Shown one piece after another: positions 7,286-17,248 of a stretch of DNA of 64,000 nt. Location of the stretch: NCBI RefSeq assembly GCF_000719285.1, contig NZ_JOFS01000030.1, positions 1-64,000 of the forward strand, written 5' to 3'. Positions within the stretch are counted from its first letter, which is position 1; each line of letters starts with the position of its first letter. A program made the position numbers and the translations under genes. This DNA comes from Streptomyces bicolor. GTDB lineage: Bacteria; Actinomycetota; Actinomycetes; Streptomycetales; Streptomycetaceae. The notes below the pieces were generated by a model. It was not told the DNA's origin. It did no database searches and was given only the letters and a program-made list of their open reading frames with translations.

Positions 7286-8902
7286 TCACTTCTTGTCGAG
7301 CAGGTCCCGCACCTTCGCGCGGACGTCGTCCGTCGCCAGACCCCGGATCGTCAGCGTCGTACGGCGGCGCAGCACGTCGTCCGGCGTCTCGGCCCACTCG
7401 TTGTCGCGGGCGTAGACGACCTGGGCCCAGATCTCCGGGGCGTCCGGGTGGACGCGCTCGCCCAGCTCGGGGTTCTCGTTGGCGATGCGGGCGATGTCGA
7501 AGGCCAGGGAGCCGTAGTGGGTCGCCAGGTGCTTCGCCGTGTCGGCTGCCATGCGCGGACCCGGCGCCGGGCGGTCGGTCAGCAGGCGGTGGGCCACCGC
7601 GCGCGGGTTGGCGATGCCCGGCAGCGGCAGCTTCTTCGGCAGCGAGGCGATCGGCTCGAAGTCGTCGCCCAGCGGGGCGCCCGGCAGCGCCTCCAGCTTC
7701 TTCATGATCGTGCGGCCGATGTGGCGGAAGGTGGTCCACTTGCCGCCCGCGACGGACAGCATGCCGCCCTTGCCCTCGGTCACGACGGTCTCGCGCTTGG
7801 CCTTCGCCGTGTCACCGGGGCCACCCGGCAGCACACGCAGGCCCGCGAAGGCGTAGGTGATCAGATCCCGGTCGAGCTGCTGGTCCCGGATGGAGAACGC
7901 GGCCTCGTCCAGGATCTGGGCTATGTCCTTGTCGTTGACCGCGACATCCGCCGGGTCGCCCTCGAACTCCTCGTCCGTGGTGCCCAGCAGCAGCATGTCC
8001 TCCCACGGCAGGGCGAACGTGATGCGGTACTTGTCGATCGGGGTGGCGAGCGCCGCCTTCCAGGGCGAGGTCCGCTTGAGGACCAGATGCGCGCCCTTCG
8101 ACAGGCGGATCGACGGGGCGGCGTCCGGGTCCTCCATCTTGCGCAGGTGGTCGACCCACGGGCCGGTCGCGTTCAGCACGAGACGGGCGTTCACCCCGAA
8201 CTCGTCACCGGACAGGCGGTCCTTGAGGTCGGCGCCGGTCACCCGGCCCTTGGTGAAGCGCAGGCCGGTGACCTCGGCGTGGTTGAGCACGACCGCGCCC
8301 GCCTCGACGGCCGCGCGGACCGTCATCAGCGCCATGCGCGCGTCGTTCATCTGGTCGTCGCCGTACACGGCCACGGCCTTGAGGTTCTCGGTGCGCAGCT
8401 CGGGCACGTCCTGGGCCGCCTTGGCGGGGGACAGGAGGTGGCCGACGCCGTCACCGAACGCGGAGAGCGCGGAGTAGGCGAAGACGCCCGCCCCGAGCTT
8501 CGCGGCGCCGTGCGGCCCGCCCTTGTACACGGGGAGGTAGAACGTGAGCGGGTTCGCCAGGTGGGGGGCCACCTGGCGGGAGACCGCACGGCGCTCGAAG
8601 TGGTTCTCCGCCACCAGCTTCACCGCGCCGGTCTGCAGGTAGCGCAGACCGCCGTGGAGCAACTTGGAGGAGGCGGAGGAGGTGGCGCCGGCGAAGTCGC
8701 CGGCGTCGACCAGAGCCACCCTGAGGCCGGACTGCGCGGCGTGCCAGGCGGTGGAGATGCCCAGGATGCCGCCGCCGATCACGAGAAGGTCGTACGACGC
8801 CTTGGCGAGCTGCTCCCGGGTCTCGGCGCGGCTCGGGTTGGAGCCGGAGGCCGGGCGCGTCCCGAGGGCAGGCACGGACTGCAGGGTGGACTGACTGGTC
8901 AT
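7286..8902 (-). CDS. glpD: glycerol-3-phosphate dehydrogenase, FAD-dependent
   Basis: A 538-residue enzyme oxidising sn-glycerol 3-phosphate to dihydroxyacetone phosphate and passing electrons to the respiratory chain at the membrane. The FAD-binding Rossmann motif is at residues 40-50 (LLVIGGGILG), followed by the family signature SSKLLHGGLRYL near 80. The C-terminal DAO_C domain occupies roughly the last 130 residues. It is the third gene of the glpF-glpK-glpD operon, 77 bp after glpK, equivalent to gylB of S. coelicolor. Glycerol induction through GylR is expected from the operators upstream. Confidence 0.95.
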   Translation of the reverse strand: MTSQSTLQSVPALGTRPASGSNPSRAETREQLAKASYDLLVIGGGILGISTAWHAAQSGLRVALVDAGDFAGATSSASSKLLHGGLRYLQTGAVKLVAENHFERRAVSRQVAPHLANPLTFYLPVYKGGPHGAAKLGAGVFAYSALSAFGDGVGHLLSPAKAAQDVPELRTENLKAVAVYGDDQMNDARMALMTVRAAVEAGAVVLNHAEVTGLRFTKGRVTGADLKDRLSGDEFGVNARLVLNATGPWVDHLRKMEDPDAAPSIRLSKGAHLVLKRTSPWKAALATPIDKYRITFALPWEDMLLLGTTDEEFEGDPADVAVNDKDIAQILDEAAFSIRDQQLDRDLITYAFAGLRVLPGGPGDTAKAKRETVVTEGKGGMLSVAGGKWTTFRHIGRTIMKKLEALPGAPLGDDFEPIASLPKKLPLPGIANPRAVAHRLLTDRPAPGPRMAADTAKHLATHYGSLAFDIARIANENPELGERVHPDAPEIWAQVVYARDNEWAETPDDVLRRRTTLTIRGLATDDVRAKVRDLLDKK

Positions 8903-8979
8903 GTCGGGTTGTTACTCCTCATCAGAGCTCGCGTCGGAGCTGGCAGAGCCGTCGGGGACGTCTCTGTCGTGGACGTCTG

Positions 8980-10521
8980 TCAGCTCTCGTCGTCCTCGAG
9001 CCAGCCCATGGTCCGGTCGACGGCCTTGAGCCAGCTCTTGTACTCACGGTCGCGGGTCTCCGCGTCCATGCGGGGGGTCCACTCGGCGGCCCGGCGCCAG
9101 TTGGCGCGCAGGTCGTCGGTGCTGTTCCAGAAGCCGACGGCGAGACCGGCGGCGTAGGCGGCGCCGAGGCAGGTGGTCTCGGCGACCATCGGGCGCACCA
9201 CGGGGGCGTCCAGGACGTCGGAGAGCGTCTGCATCAGCAGGTTGTTGGCGGTCATGCCGCCGTCGACCTTGAGGGTCACCAGCTCGACGCCGGAGTCCTT
9301 GACCATGGCGTCGGCGATCTCCCGCGTCTGCCAGGCGGTGGCCTCCAGGACGGCACGCGCGAGGTGCGCCTTGGTGACGTACCGGGTCAGACCGGCGATC
9401 ACACCGCGGGCGTCGGAACGCCAGTGCGGGGCGAACAGGCCGGAGAAGGCCGGCACGAAGTAGGCGCCGCCGTTGTCCTCGACCGACAGCGCGAGCGTCT
9501 CGATCTCGGCCGCGGTGGAGATCAGGCCCATCTGGTCGCGCATCCACTGCACCAGGGAGCCGGTGACGGCGATCGAGCCCTCCAGGGCGTAGACCGTGTC
9601 CTGCTCGCCGATCTTGTAGCCGACGGTGGTCAGCAGACCCGCGTACGAGTTGATGATCTTGTCACCGGTGTTCATCACCATGAAGGTGCCGGTGCCGTAC
9701 GTCGACTTGGTCTCGCCCTCGGCGAAGCAGGTCTGGCCGAACAGGGCCGCCTGCTGGTCACCGAGCGCGGAGGCGACCGGGATGCCGCCGAGCAGGTCGC
9801 CCAGCTTGCCGCCGGTGATCTCGCCGTAGACCTCGGCGGAGGAGCGGATCTCGGGCAGGATCTGCATCGGCACGCCGATGGACTCGCAGATCTTCTCGTC
9901 CCACTCCGTGTTGTGCAGGTTCATCAGCATGGTGCGGGAGGCGTTGGTGACGTCCGTGACGTGCTTGCCGCCGTTGACACCGCCGGTCAGGTTCCAGATG
10001 ACCCAGGTGTCCATGGTGCCGAAGAGGATGTCGCCGGCCTCGGCGCGCTCCTTGAGGCCCTCGACGTTGTCCAGCAGCCAGCGGGCCTTGGGACCGGCGA
10101 AGTAGGAGGCGAGGGGAAGACCGGTCTCGCGGCGGAAGCGGTCCTGGCCGACGTTGCGGCCGAGCTCCCTGCAGAGCGCGTCGGTGCGGGTGTCCTGCCA
10201 GACGATGGCGTTGTGGACGGGCTCACCGGTGTTCTTGTCCCACAGCACGGTGGTCTCGCGCTGGTTGGTGATGCCGATGGCCTTGATGTCGTCGCGGGTG
10301 ATGCCGGCCTTGGCGATGGCTCCGGCGACGACCTCCTGGACGTTGGTCCAGATCTCGGTGGCGTTGTGCTCGACCCAGCCCGGCTTCGGGAAGATCTGCT
10401 CGTGCTCCTTCTGGTCGACGGAGACGATACGGCCGTCGCGGTCGAAGACGATGCAGCGGGAAGAGGTGGTGCCCTGGTCGATGGCGGCGATGAAGGGGCC
10501 GGCGGTGTGCGCGTCGGTCAC
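8980..10521 (-). CDS. glpK: glycerol kinase
   Basis: A 513-residue FGGY-family kinase that phosphorylates glycerol with ATP to glycerol 3-phosphate. The N-terminal phosphate-binding motif is [14 protein letters not shown] (residues 14-27); the second-domain FGGY signature region contains [15 protein letters not shown] and [11 protein letters not shown]. Length is typical of the family. It follows glpF by 97 bp and precedes glpD by 77 bp, so uptake, phosphorylation and oxidation are encoded in pathway order. It corresponds to gylA of S. coelicolor. Confidence 0.96.
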   Translation of the reverse strand: MTDAHTAGPFIAAIDQGTTSSRCIVFDRDGRIVSVDQKEHEQIFPKPGWVEHNATEIWTNVQEVVAGAIAKAGITRDDIKAIGITNQRETTVLWDKNTGEPVHNAIVWQDTRTDALCRELGRNVGQDRFRRETGLPLASYFAGPKARWLLDNVEGLKERAEAGDILFGTMDTWVIWNLTGGVNGGKHVTDVTNASRTMLMNLHNTEWDEKICESIGVPMQILPEIRSSAEVYGEITGGKLGDLLGGIPVASALGDQQAALFGQTCFAEGETKSTYGTGTFMVMNTGDKIINSYAGLLTTVGYKIGEQDTVYALEGSIAVTGSLVQWMRDQMGLISTAAEIETLALSVEDNGGAYFVPAFSGLFAPHWRSDARGVIAGLTRYVTKAHLARAVLEATAWQTREIADAMVKDSGVELVTLKVDGGMTANNLLMQTLSDVLDAPVVRPMVAETTCLGAAYAAGLAVGFWNSTDDLRANWRRAAEWTPRMDAETRDREYKSWLKAVDRTMGWLEDDES

Positions 10522-10618
10522 TGTCTACTCCTGGAAGTTCCGTGGTTATGGGGCTTTACGTACGGCGCGTGCTGAGAGTTTCGGTGCTTCTCACTCGAAC
10601 GGGTGAAGCTCGGTACTC

Positions 10619-11413
10619 CTAAGCAAAAGCGACGTTGTAGATGCCTGCGGCGATCGCCGCGCCGATCAGCGGACCGACGACCGGGATCCAGGCGTAGCCC
10701 CAGTCGGAACCGCCCTTGTTGGGCAGGGGCAGAAGGGCGTGCACGATACGCGGACCGAGGTCACGGGCCGGGTTGATCGCGTAGCCGGTCGGGCCGCCGA
10801 GGGACAGACCGATCGAGACGACGACGAGCGCGACGATCAGTGCGCCGATCGGGCCGAGGCCGTCGCCGTTGTTGTTGAGGCCCTGCGTGAGGATGGCGAG
10901 CACCAGCACGACCGTGCCGATGATCTCCGTGAGCAGGTTCTGCACCACGTTCCGGATCTCGGGGCCGGTGGAGAAGATGCCCAGGACCGGGCCGGCGCCC
11001 GTCTCCTGAGCCTCGACTGCCTTGGCCTCGGTGGCCTGCGCACCCGGACCGCCGACGATCTCCTTGTCGGTGAGGTGGGCGTGGAACTGGCCGTAGTAGG
11101 CGACCCAGACCAGAGTCGCACCGATCATGGCGCCGAGGAGCTGTCCGGCGAGGTACGCCGGAACGTTGCTCCAGTCGTTGTCCTTGATCGCCAGGGCGAC
11201 CGTCACGGCCGGGTTCAGGTGGGCGCCGGACAGCGGCGCCGACGTGTAGACCGCCGTGAGCACTGCGAAGCCCCACCCGAAGGTGATGGCGAGCCAGCCG
11301 GCGTTGCGGGCCTTCGAGGCCTTGAGCGTCACGGCCGCGCAGACGCCGCCGCCGAGCAGGATGAGTATGGCGGTACCGATGGTCTCGCCGATGAAGATGT
11401 CGGAGCTGGACAC
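10619..11413 (-). CDS. glpF: glycerol facilitator, MIP/aquaporin family
   Basis: A 264-residue integral membrane channel with six hydrophobic segments and the two pore motifs: NPAV ([12 protein letters not shown]) and NPARD ([13 protein letters not shown]). The Asp after the second NPA is characteristic of glycerol-conducting aquaglyceroporins rather than water channels. I chose GTG at 11413 because AAAGGAG precedes it by 6 nt; the longer ATG version adds a polar 35-residue stretch unlike the family. It is the first gene of the operon, equivalent to gylC. A GylR-type operator lies 130 bp upstream. Confidence 0.93.
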   Translation of the reverse strand: MSSSDIFIGETIGTAILILLGGGVCAAVTLKASKARNAGWLAITFGWGFAVLTAVYTSAPLSGAHLNPAVTVALAIKDNDWSNVPAYLAGQLLGAMIGATLVWVAYYGQFHAHLTDKEIVGGPGAQATEAKAVEAQETGAGPVLGIFSTGPEIRNVVQNLLTEIIGTVVLVLAILTQGLNNNGDGLGPIGALIVALVVVSIGLSLGGPTGYAINPARDLGPRIVHALLPLPNKGGSDWGYAWIPVVGPLIGAAIAAGIYNVAFA

Positions 11414-11541
11414 CCGCGACTCCTTTGTCCTTCGTCCAGGGGAAGCCGAACCCCGGGTCCCACCGGTGGTTCGCGTGCCCTCGGGGGTGAGAGCGATGCC
11501 GGCCCTTGGCGTTGTCACACTCTAGCGCGTATTGCCGGTAG

Positions 11542-11560
11542 GTGTTCGACAATGCCGACC
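11542..11560. promoter_or_regulatory. putative GylR operator before glpF
   Basis: GTGTTCGACAATGCCGACC lies in the glpF upstream region. Its core matches the sequence before gylR itself (12610-12627, opposite strand) at 15 of 16 positions and forms the near-palindrome TTCGRCAWTGYCGAA. Occurrence before both glpF and gylR, and nowhere else noticed in the window, supports a GylR binding site. The remaining part of 11414-11791 holds promoters only; I see no gene there. Confidence 0.65.
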
Positions 11561-11791
11561 GATGGACGGGAGTCTTGCCCCGGCGTCAGGCGCCCGTCAA
11601 GGGCTCTGTTATCGAATGCTCGATCGTTATGGGTTGTGTTGATTTATCGACTCTCGCGGGTTCGCCGCATACTGCCGCGTAGGGAACACGGTGCGTGTCT
11701 AGCAGGTGGTTTGTCCTGACGTATCAGGACATGGCGACGCCCGGAACGTCCTGCGACGTCCCGGCCGTCACTTTCTCCCCGTAGGGCCGCT

Positions 11792-12556
11792 TCAGAAGCG
11801 CCCGGCGCCCAGATCCCGCGACACCGCGCGGGCACAGTCCCGTACCGCGGCGATCAGCTCGGGGCGCAGCTCGCCGTCCCGGCACAGCCGCTCCACCGCG
11901 CCGGTGATGCCGACCGCGCCCACCGGCATACGGCGCCGGTCGTGGATGGGAGCGGCGACCGAGGAGACGCCTTCCCAGGTCTCCTCCACATCGGCGGCGT
12001 AGCCACGCGCGCGTGTCATGTCGAGGATGTGCTCGAAGCCGTCCAGCTCGCACACCGTGCGGTCCGTGAAGGCCTTGCGGTCGGCCTCGATCGCCTCGCT
12101 GTGCGCGACCGGGTCGTACGCCGACAGGACCTTGCCCAGGGCCGTCGAGTGCAGCGGCTGCATGGCCCCTATCTCCAGCACTTGCCGGCTGTCGTCGGGG
12201 CGGAAGACGTGGTGGACGATCAGCACGCCCTGCTGGTGCAGCACGCCCAGATAGACGCTCTCCCCGCTGGAGCGGGCCAGATCGTCCGTCCACACGAGGG
12301 CTCGCGCCCGCAGCTCGTGCACGTCCAGATAGGTGGTGCCCAGGCGCAGCAGCTCGGCGCCCAGCTGGTAGCGCCCGGAGGCGTCGTCCTGCTCGACGAA
12401 GCCCTCCTGCTGGAGGGTGCGCAGAATGCCGTGGGCGGTGCCCTTGGCGAGGCCCAGCGACGAGGCGATGTCCGACAGGCCGAGGCGTCGCTCGCCGCCC
12501 GCGAGGAGCCGCAGCATCGCGGCCGCCCGTTCGAGCGACTGGATGTTCCGTGCCAT
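11792..12556 (-). CDS. gylR: IclR-family regulator of the glycerol operon
   Basis: A 254-residue IclR-family regulator. The winged helix is at residues 5-65 (LGLSDIASSLGLAKGTAHGILRTL) and the C-terminal effector domain contains GESVYLGVLHQQG and the ALGKVLSAYDP segment. It lies directly upstream of glpFKD on the same strand, the arrangement of gylR-gylCAB in S. coelicolor, where GylR represses both itself and the operon and is relieved by a glycerol metabolite (established for that species). The start ATG is the one giving the usual MARNIQSLERAA N-terminus. Divergent from metH. Confidence 0.93.
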   Translation of the reverse strand: MARNIQSLERAAAMLRLLAGGERRLGLSDIASSLGLAKGTAHGILRTLQQEGFVEQDDASGRYQLGAELLRLGTTYLDVHELRARALVWTDDLARSSGESVYLGVLHQQGVLIVHHVFRPDDSRQVLEIGAMQPLHSTALGKVLSAYDPVAHSEAIEADRKAFTDRTVCELDGFEHILDMTRARGYAADVEETWEGVSSVAAPIHDRRRMPVGAVGITGAVERLCRDGELRPELIAAVRDCARAVSRDLGAGRF

Positions 12557-12609
12557 CGCCGTACTGCCTCCGTCCCCTTCGCCGTCGACCCGCGACGTCG
12601 CTGCCGCCG

Positions 12610-12627
12610 TTCGGCAATGTCGAACAC
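12610..12627. promoter_or_regulatory. putative GylR operator before gylR
   Basis: TTCGGCAATGTCGAACAC is a 15-bp near-perfect palindrome (TTCGGCAATGTCGAA) 54 bp upstream of the gylR start. Its reverse complement matches the site before glpF, indicating autoregulation. Confidence 0.65.
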
Positions 12628-12790
12628 TACCGGTCGATGCCGACCTCCCGCTAATGGTCGGCGCGCATCCGTCCGGTTGTGTTGCGTCACTCGTATACGG
12701 CAGTCGGCCCGCCGGTCATCCTCGTCCCGCCCCGTGGACGCCCTGACCATCCGGCGGCGGTCCCGGCTACGCTGGCGGCGTGCGCCCACT

Positions 12791-12804
12791 GTGGAAGGTT
12801 CCAC
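12791..12804. promoter_or_regulatory. perfect palindrome in the metH leader
   Basis: GTGGAAGGTTCCAC is a perfect inverted repeat with a 2-bp centre, 46 bp before the metH start. It could be an operator for an unidentified regulator or a small mRNA hairpin. A TACGCT hexamer at 12768-12773 may be the -10 box. No cobalamin riboswitch fits in this 294-bp region. Confidence 0.4.
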
Positions 12805-12850
12805 TACCGGGCGCAAAGCCGACAGCCGTCGCACTCCAGGGAGCCCTTAC

Positions 12851-15800
12851 ATGGCCTCGTTGCCACCGACCCCTTCAGCCGACAGCCGGACCCGCGTGTC
12901 CGCCCTCCGCGAGGCGCTCGCCACCCGAGTGGTGGTCGCCGACGGAGCGATGGGCACCATGCTCCAGGCCCAGGACCCCACCCTCGAGGACTTCGAGAAC
13001 CTCGAAGGGTGCAACGAGATCCTGAACCTGACCCGGCCGGACATCGTCCGTTCGGTCCATGAGGCGTACTTCGACGCGGGCGTGGACTGCGTCGAGACGA
13101 ACACGTTCGGCGCGAACTACGCGGCGATGGCCGAGTACGACATCCCCGAGCGTGTCTTCGAGCTGTCCGAGGCGGGCGCCCGTATCGCCCGCGAGACCGC
13201 CGACGGCTACGTCACCCGCGACGGACGACAGCGCTGGGTTCTCGGCTCCATCGGCCCGGGCACCAAGCTGCCCACGCTCGGCCACATCGGCTACACCACG
13301 ATCCGCGACGCCTTCCAGCAGAACGCCGAGGGCCTGATCGCGGGTGGCGCGGACGCGCTGATCGTGGAGACCACCCAGGACCTGCTCCAGACCAAGGCCG
13401 CCGTCATCGGCGCCCAGCGCGCCCGGCAGATCTCCGGCCTCGACCTGCCGATCATCGTCTCCGTCACCGTCGAGACGACCGGCACCATGCTGCTCGGCTC
13501 CGAGATCGGCGCGGCGCTCACCGCGCTCGAGCCGCTCGGTATCGACATGATCGGCATGAACTGCGCCACCGGTCCCGCGGAGATGAGCGAGCACCTGCGC
13601 TACCTCTCCCGGCACTCGCGCATCCCGCTGTCGTGCATGCCGAACGCGGGCCTGCCGGTCCTCGGCAAGGACGGCGCCACCTATCCGCTCAGTGCGTCGG
13701 AGCTGGCCGACGCCCACGAGACCTTCGTACGCGACTACGGCCTGTCCCTGGTCGGCGGCTGCTGCGGCACCACCCCCGAGCACCTGCGCCAACTGGTCGA
13801 GCGCGTCCGCGACCTCGCCCCGACCGAGCGCGACCCGCGTCCCGAGCCCGGCGCCGCCTCCCTCTACCAGACCGTCCCGTTCCGCCAGGACACCTCCTAC
13901 CTGGCCATCGGTGAGCGCACCAACGCCAACGGCTCGAAGAAGTTCCGCGAGGCCATGCTGGAGGCCCGCTGGGACGACTGCGTGGAAATGGCCCGCGAGC
14001 AGATCCGTGAGGGCGCGCACATGCTCGACCTGTGCGTGGACTACGTCGGCCGTGACGGCGTCGCCGACATGGAGGAGCTGGCCGGCCGCTTCGCGACCGC
14101 CTCGACCCTGCCGATCGTCCTGGACTCCACCGAGGTCGACGTCATCCAGGCCGGCCTGGAGAAGCTCGGCGGGCGCGCGGTCATCAACTCCGTCAACTAC
14201 GAGGACGGCGACGGCCCCGAGTCCCGCTTCGCGAAGGTCACCAAGCTCGCCCAGGAGCACGGCGCCGCCCTGATCGCGCTGACCATCGACGAGGAGGGCC
14301 AGGCCCGCACCCCGGAGAAGAAGGTCGAAATCGCCGAACGGCTGATCGAGGACCTCACCGGGAACTGGGGCATCCACGAGTCGGACATCCTCATCGACAC
14401 CCTGACCTTCACCATCTGCACCGGCCAGGAGGAGTCCCGCGGGGACGGCATCGCCACCATCGAGGCGATCCGCGAACTCAAGCGCCGCCACCCGGATGTG
14501 CAGACCACACTCGGCCTGTCGAACATCTCCTTCGGCCTGAACCCGGCCGCGCGCATCCTGCTCAACTCCGTCTTCCTCGACGAGTGCGTCAAGGCCGGCC
14601 TCGACTCGGCGATCGTGCACGCCTCGAAGATCCTGCCGATCGCCCGCTTCAGCGAGGAAGAGGTGCAGACGGCCCTCGACCTGATCTACGACCGCCGCGC
14701 CGAGGGCTACGACCCGCTGCAGAAGCTGATGGCCCTGTTCGAGGGCGCCACCGCCAAGTCGCTGAAGGCGGGCAAGGCCGAGGAACTGGCCGCCCTGCCG
14801 CTTGAGGAGCGTCTCAAGCGCCGCATCATCGACGGCGAGCGCAACGGCCTGGAGGCCGACCTCGACGAGGCGCTGCAGACCACCCCCGCGCTGGACATCG
14901 TCAACAACACCCTCCTGGACGGCATGAAGGTGGTCGGTGAGCTGTTCGGCTCCGGCCAGATGCAGCTGCCGTTCGTGCTCCAGTCCGCCGAGGTGATGAA
15001 GGCCGCCGTCGCCTACCTCGAGCCGCACATGGAGAAGACGGACGCCGACGGCAAGGGCACCATCGTGCTGGCCACCGTGCGCGGCGACGTGCACGACATC
15101 GGCAAGAACCTCGTGGACATCATCCTGTCCAACAACGGCTACAACGTGGTCAACCTCGGCATCAAGCAGCCCGTCTCCGCGATTCTGGAGGCCGCCGAGG
15201 AGCACCGGGCCGACGTCATCGGCATGTCCGGCCTGCTGGTGAAGTCCACGGTGATCATGAAGGAGAACCTGGAGGAGCTCAACCAGCGCGGCCTGGCGGC
15301 GAATTACCCCGTCATCCTCGGCGGCGCCGCCCTCACGCGCGCGTACGTCGAGCAGGACCTGCACGAGCTGTACGAGGGCGAAGTCCGCTACGCCCGCGAC
15401 GCGTTCGAGGGCCTGCGCCTGATGGACGCCCTGATCGGCGTCAAGCGGGGCGTGCCCGGCGTGCAGCTGCCCGAGCTCAAGCAGCGCCGGGTCAGGACCG
15501 CGGCCACCGCGGCCGTACTCGAGGAGCGGCCCGAGGAAGGCCATGTCCGCTCCGACGTCGCCACCGACAACCCGGTTCCCGAGCCCCCGTTCTGGGGCAC
15601 CCGCGTCATCAAGGGCATCCAGCTCAAGGAGTACGCCTCCTGGCTCGACGAAGGCGCCCTCTTCAAGGGACAGTGGGGCCTGAAGGAGACCCGCACCGGC
15701 GACGGCCCGTCGTACGAGGAACTCGTCGAGAGCGAGGGCCGGCCGCGGCTGCGCGGACTGCTCGACCGGCTCCAGACGGAGAACCTCCTGGAAGCGGCCG

Positions 15801-16369
15801 TGGTCTACGGCTACTTCCCGTGTGTCTCCAAGGACGACGACCTGATCCTCCTGGACGAGCACGGCAACGAAAGCACCCGGTTCACCTTCCCGCGCCAGCG
15901 CCGCGGCCGCCGTCTGTGCCTCGCGGACTTCTTCCGGCCGCAGGAGTCGGGCGAGACGGACGTCGTGGGCCTCCAGGTCGTCACCGTCGGCTCGCGGATC
16001 GGGGAGGAGACGGCCCGGCTGTTCGAGTCGAACTCCTACCGCGACTACCTCGAACTGCACGGCCTGTCCGTGCAGCTGGCCGAGGCGCTCGCCGAGTACT
16101 GGCACGCGCGCGTGCGTTCCGAGCTCGGCTTCGCCGGTGAGGACCCGGCCGACATCGAGGACATGTTCGCGCTGAAGTACCGCGGCGCCCGCTTCTCCCT
16201 CGGCTACGGCGCCTGCCCGAACCTGGAGGACAGGTCCAAGATCGCCGACCTGCTCCAGCCGGAGCGCATCGGCGTCCACCTGTCCGAGGAGTTCCAGCTG
16301 CATCCCGAGCAGTCCACCGACGCGATCGTCATCCACCACCCGGAGGCGAAGTACTTCAACGCCCGCTGA
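12851..16369 (+). CDS. metH: cobalamin-dependent methionine synthase
   Basis: A 1172-residue four-module enzyme that transfers the methyl group of 5-methyltetrahydrofolate to homocysteine through cob(I)alamin. Order: homocysteine-binding domain (zinc ligands Cys238 and Cys304/305 in GGCCGT), folate-binding domain (from about 350, SYLAIGERTNANGSKKFREA), B12 domain (GDVHDIGKN with the cobalt ligand His748) and C-terminal S-adenosylmethionine reactivation domain ending near 1172. Length is as expected. The ATG at 12851 gives the standard N-terminus; upstream sequence belongs to the gylR intergenic region. Monocistronic or loosely coupled to the HAD gene 183 bp later. Confidence 0.97.
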   Translation: MASLPPTPSADSRTRVSALREALATRVVVADGAMGTMLQAQDPTLEDFENLEGCNEILNLTRPDIVRSVHEAYFDAGVDCVETNTFGANYAAMAEYDIPERVFELSEAGARIARETADGYVTRDGRQRWVLGSIGPGTKLPTLGHIGYTTIRDAFQQNAEGLIAGGADALIVETTQDLLQTKAAVIGAQRARQISGLDLPIIVSVTVETTGTMLLGSEIGAALTALEPLGIDMIGMNCATGPAEMSEHLRYLSRHSRIPLSCMPNAGLPVLGKDGATYPLSASELADAHETFVRDYGLSLVGGCCGTTPEHLRQLVERVRDLAPTERDPRPEPGAASLYQTVPFRQDTSYLAIGERTNANGSKKFREAMLEARWDDCVEMAREQIREGAHMLDLCVDYVGRDGVADMEELAGRFATASTLPIVLDSTEVDVIQAGLEKLGGRAVINSVNYEDGDGPESRFAKVTKLAQEHGAALIALTIDEEGQARTPEKKVEIAERLIEDLTGNWGIHESDILIDTLTFTICTGQEESRGDGIATIEAIRELKRRHPDVQTTLGLSNISFGLNPAARILLNSVFLDECVKAGLDSAIVHASKILPIARFSEEEVQTALDLIYDRRAEGYDPLQKLMALFEGATAKSLKAGKAEELAALPLEERLKRRIIDGERNGLEADLDEALQTTPALDIVNNTLLDGMKVVGELFGSGQMQLPFVLQSAEVMKAAVAYLEPHMEKTDADGKGTIVLATVRGDVHDIGKNLVDIILSNNGYNVVNLGIKQPVSAILEAAEEHRADVIGMSGLLVKSTVIMKENLEELNQRGLAANYPVILGGAALTRAYVEQDLHELYEGEVRYARDAFEGLRLMDALIGVKRGVPGVQLPELKQRRVRTAATAAVLEERPEEGHVRSDVATDNPVPEPPFWGTRVIKGIQLKEYASWLDEGALFKGQWGLKETRTGDGPSYEELVESEGRPRLRGLLDRLQTENLLEAAVVYGYFPCVSKDDDLILLDEHGNESTRFTFPRQRRGRRLCLADFFRPQESGETDVVGLQVVTVGSRIGEETARLFESNSYRDYLELHGLSVQLAEALAEYWHARVRSELGFAGEDPADIEDMFALKYRGARFSLGYGACPNLEDRSKIADLLQPERIGVHLSEEFQLHPEQSTDAIVIHHPEAKYFNAR

Positions 16370-16497
16370 CGAGCCGCCCGGGGGTCGTGTCGGCGCACGT
16401 CGGAACGCCCCCCGACGGTAAACGGGATGTGCCCCGCGCCACGCCGGATAAACGAGGCGCTTCGGTCGAGGCGGACGTACACTGGTCGGTCCACCGC

Positions 16498-16526
16498 AGG
16501 CCGGTTCCCTCGCTGGGAACCGGCCT
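16498..16526 (+). terminator. strong hairpin between metH and HAD gene
   Basis: A perfect 12-bp stem (16498-16509 with 16515-16526, 5-nt loop) ends 12 nt before the AAGGAGG of the HAD gene. It may terminate metH, but a TACACT hexamer at 16478-16483 would place it inside the HAD leader, where it could act as an attenuator or stabiliser. Confidence 0.55.
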
Positions 16527-16552
16527 GATCGTCCCTTCAAGGAGGTATGTGG

Positions 16553-17248
16553 ATGACCAGCACGGTCCCCGCGCCAACAACCCGTACGGCGGACGGCTCG
16601 GCCCTCCAGGCCGTCCTCCTCGACATGGACGGAACCCTGGTGGACACCGAGGGCTTCTGGTGGGACGTCGAGGTCGAGATCTTCGCCGGCCTCGGGCACA
16701 CCCTCGACGAGACCTGGCGCCATGTCGTGGTCGGCGGCCCGATGAGCCGCAGCGCCGGGTTCCTGATCGAGGCCACCGGCGCCGACATCACCCTCGCCGA
16801 ACTCACGGTGCTCCTCAACGAGGGCTTCGAGGACCGCATCGACCGTGCCCTGCCGCTGATGCCCGGAGCCGCCCGGCTGCTGGCCGAGCTGGCCGAGTAC
16901 GAGATCCCCACGGCCCTGGTCTCCGCCTCGCACCGGCGCATCATCGACCGTGTGCTCACCTCGCTCGGCCCCCAGCACTTCGCGCTGACCGTCGCCGGCG
17001 ACGAGGTGCCCCGCACCAAGCCGCACCCGGACCCGTACCTGTACGCCGCCGCCGGGCTCGGCGCCGACCCGGCCCGCTGCGCGGTCGTCGAGGACACGGC
17101 CACCGGAGTCGCCGCGGCCGAAGCCGCCGGCTGTCATGTGGTGGCCGTGCCGTCGGTGGCACCCATCACCCCGGCCGCCCGGCGCACCGTGGTGACGTCG
17201 CTGGAAGAGGTCGATCTGGCATTTCTGCGCGGCCTGATGGCGGCGTGA
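16553..17248 (+). CDS. HAD-superfamily phosphatase, beta-phosphoglucomutase-like
   Basis: A 231-residue haloacid dehalogenase-type hydrolase. Motif I DMDGTLVDTEG (Asp nucleophile and general acid) is near residue 24, motif II Ser in ALVSASHRR near 123, motif III Lys in RTKPHPDPYLYA near 157, and motif IV VVEDTATGVAAA near 178. A helical cap of C1 type follows motif I. The start is ATG 16553, 7 nt after AAGGAGG; the ATG at 16547 lies only 1 nt after it. Substrate is not predictable: sugar phosphate, phosphoglycolate and similar are usual. It follows metH, as in other Streptomyces. Confidence 0.9.
   Translation: MTSTVPAPTTRTADGSALQAVLLDMDGTLVDTEGFWWDVEVEIFAGLGHTLDETWRHVVVGGPMSRSAGFLIEATGADITLAELTVLLNEGFEDRIDRALPLMPGAARLLAELAEYEIPTALVSASHRRIIDRVLTSLGPQHFALTVAGDEVPRTKPHPDPYLYAAAGLGADPARCAVVEDTATGVAAAEAAGCHVVAVPSVAPITPAARRTVVTSLEEVDLAFLRGLMAA

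Noticed and set aside
12640..12850. Cobalamin riboswitch before metH
   Set aside because: The leader is short and lacks the conserved B12-box sequence.
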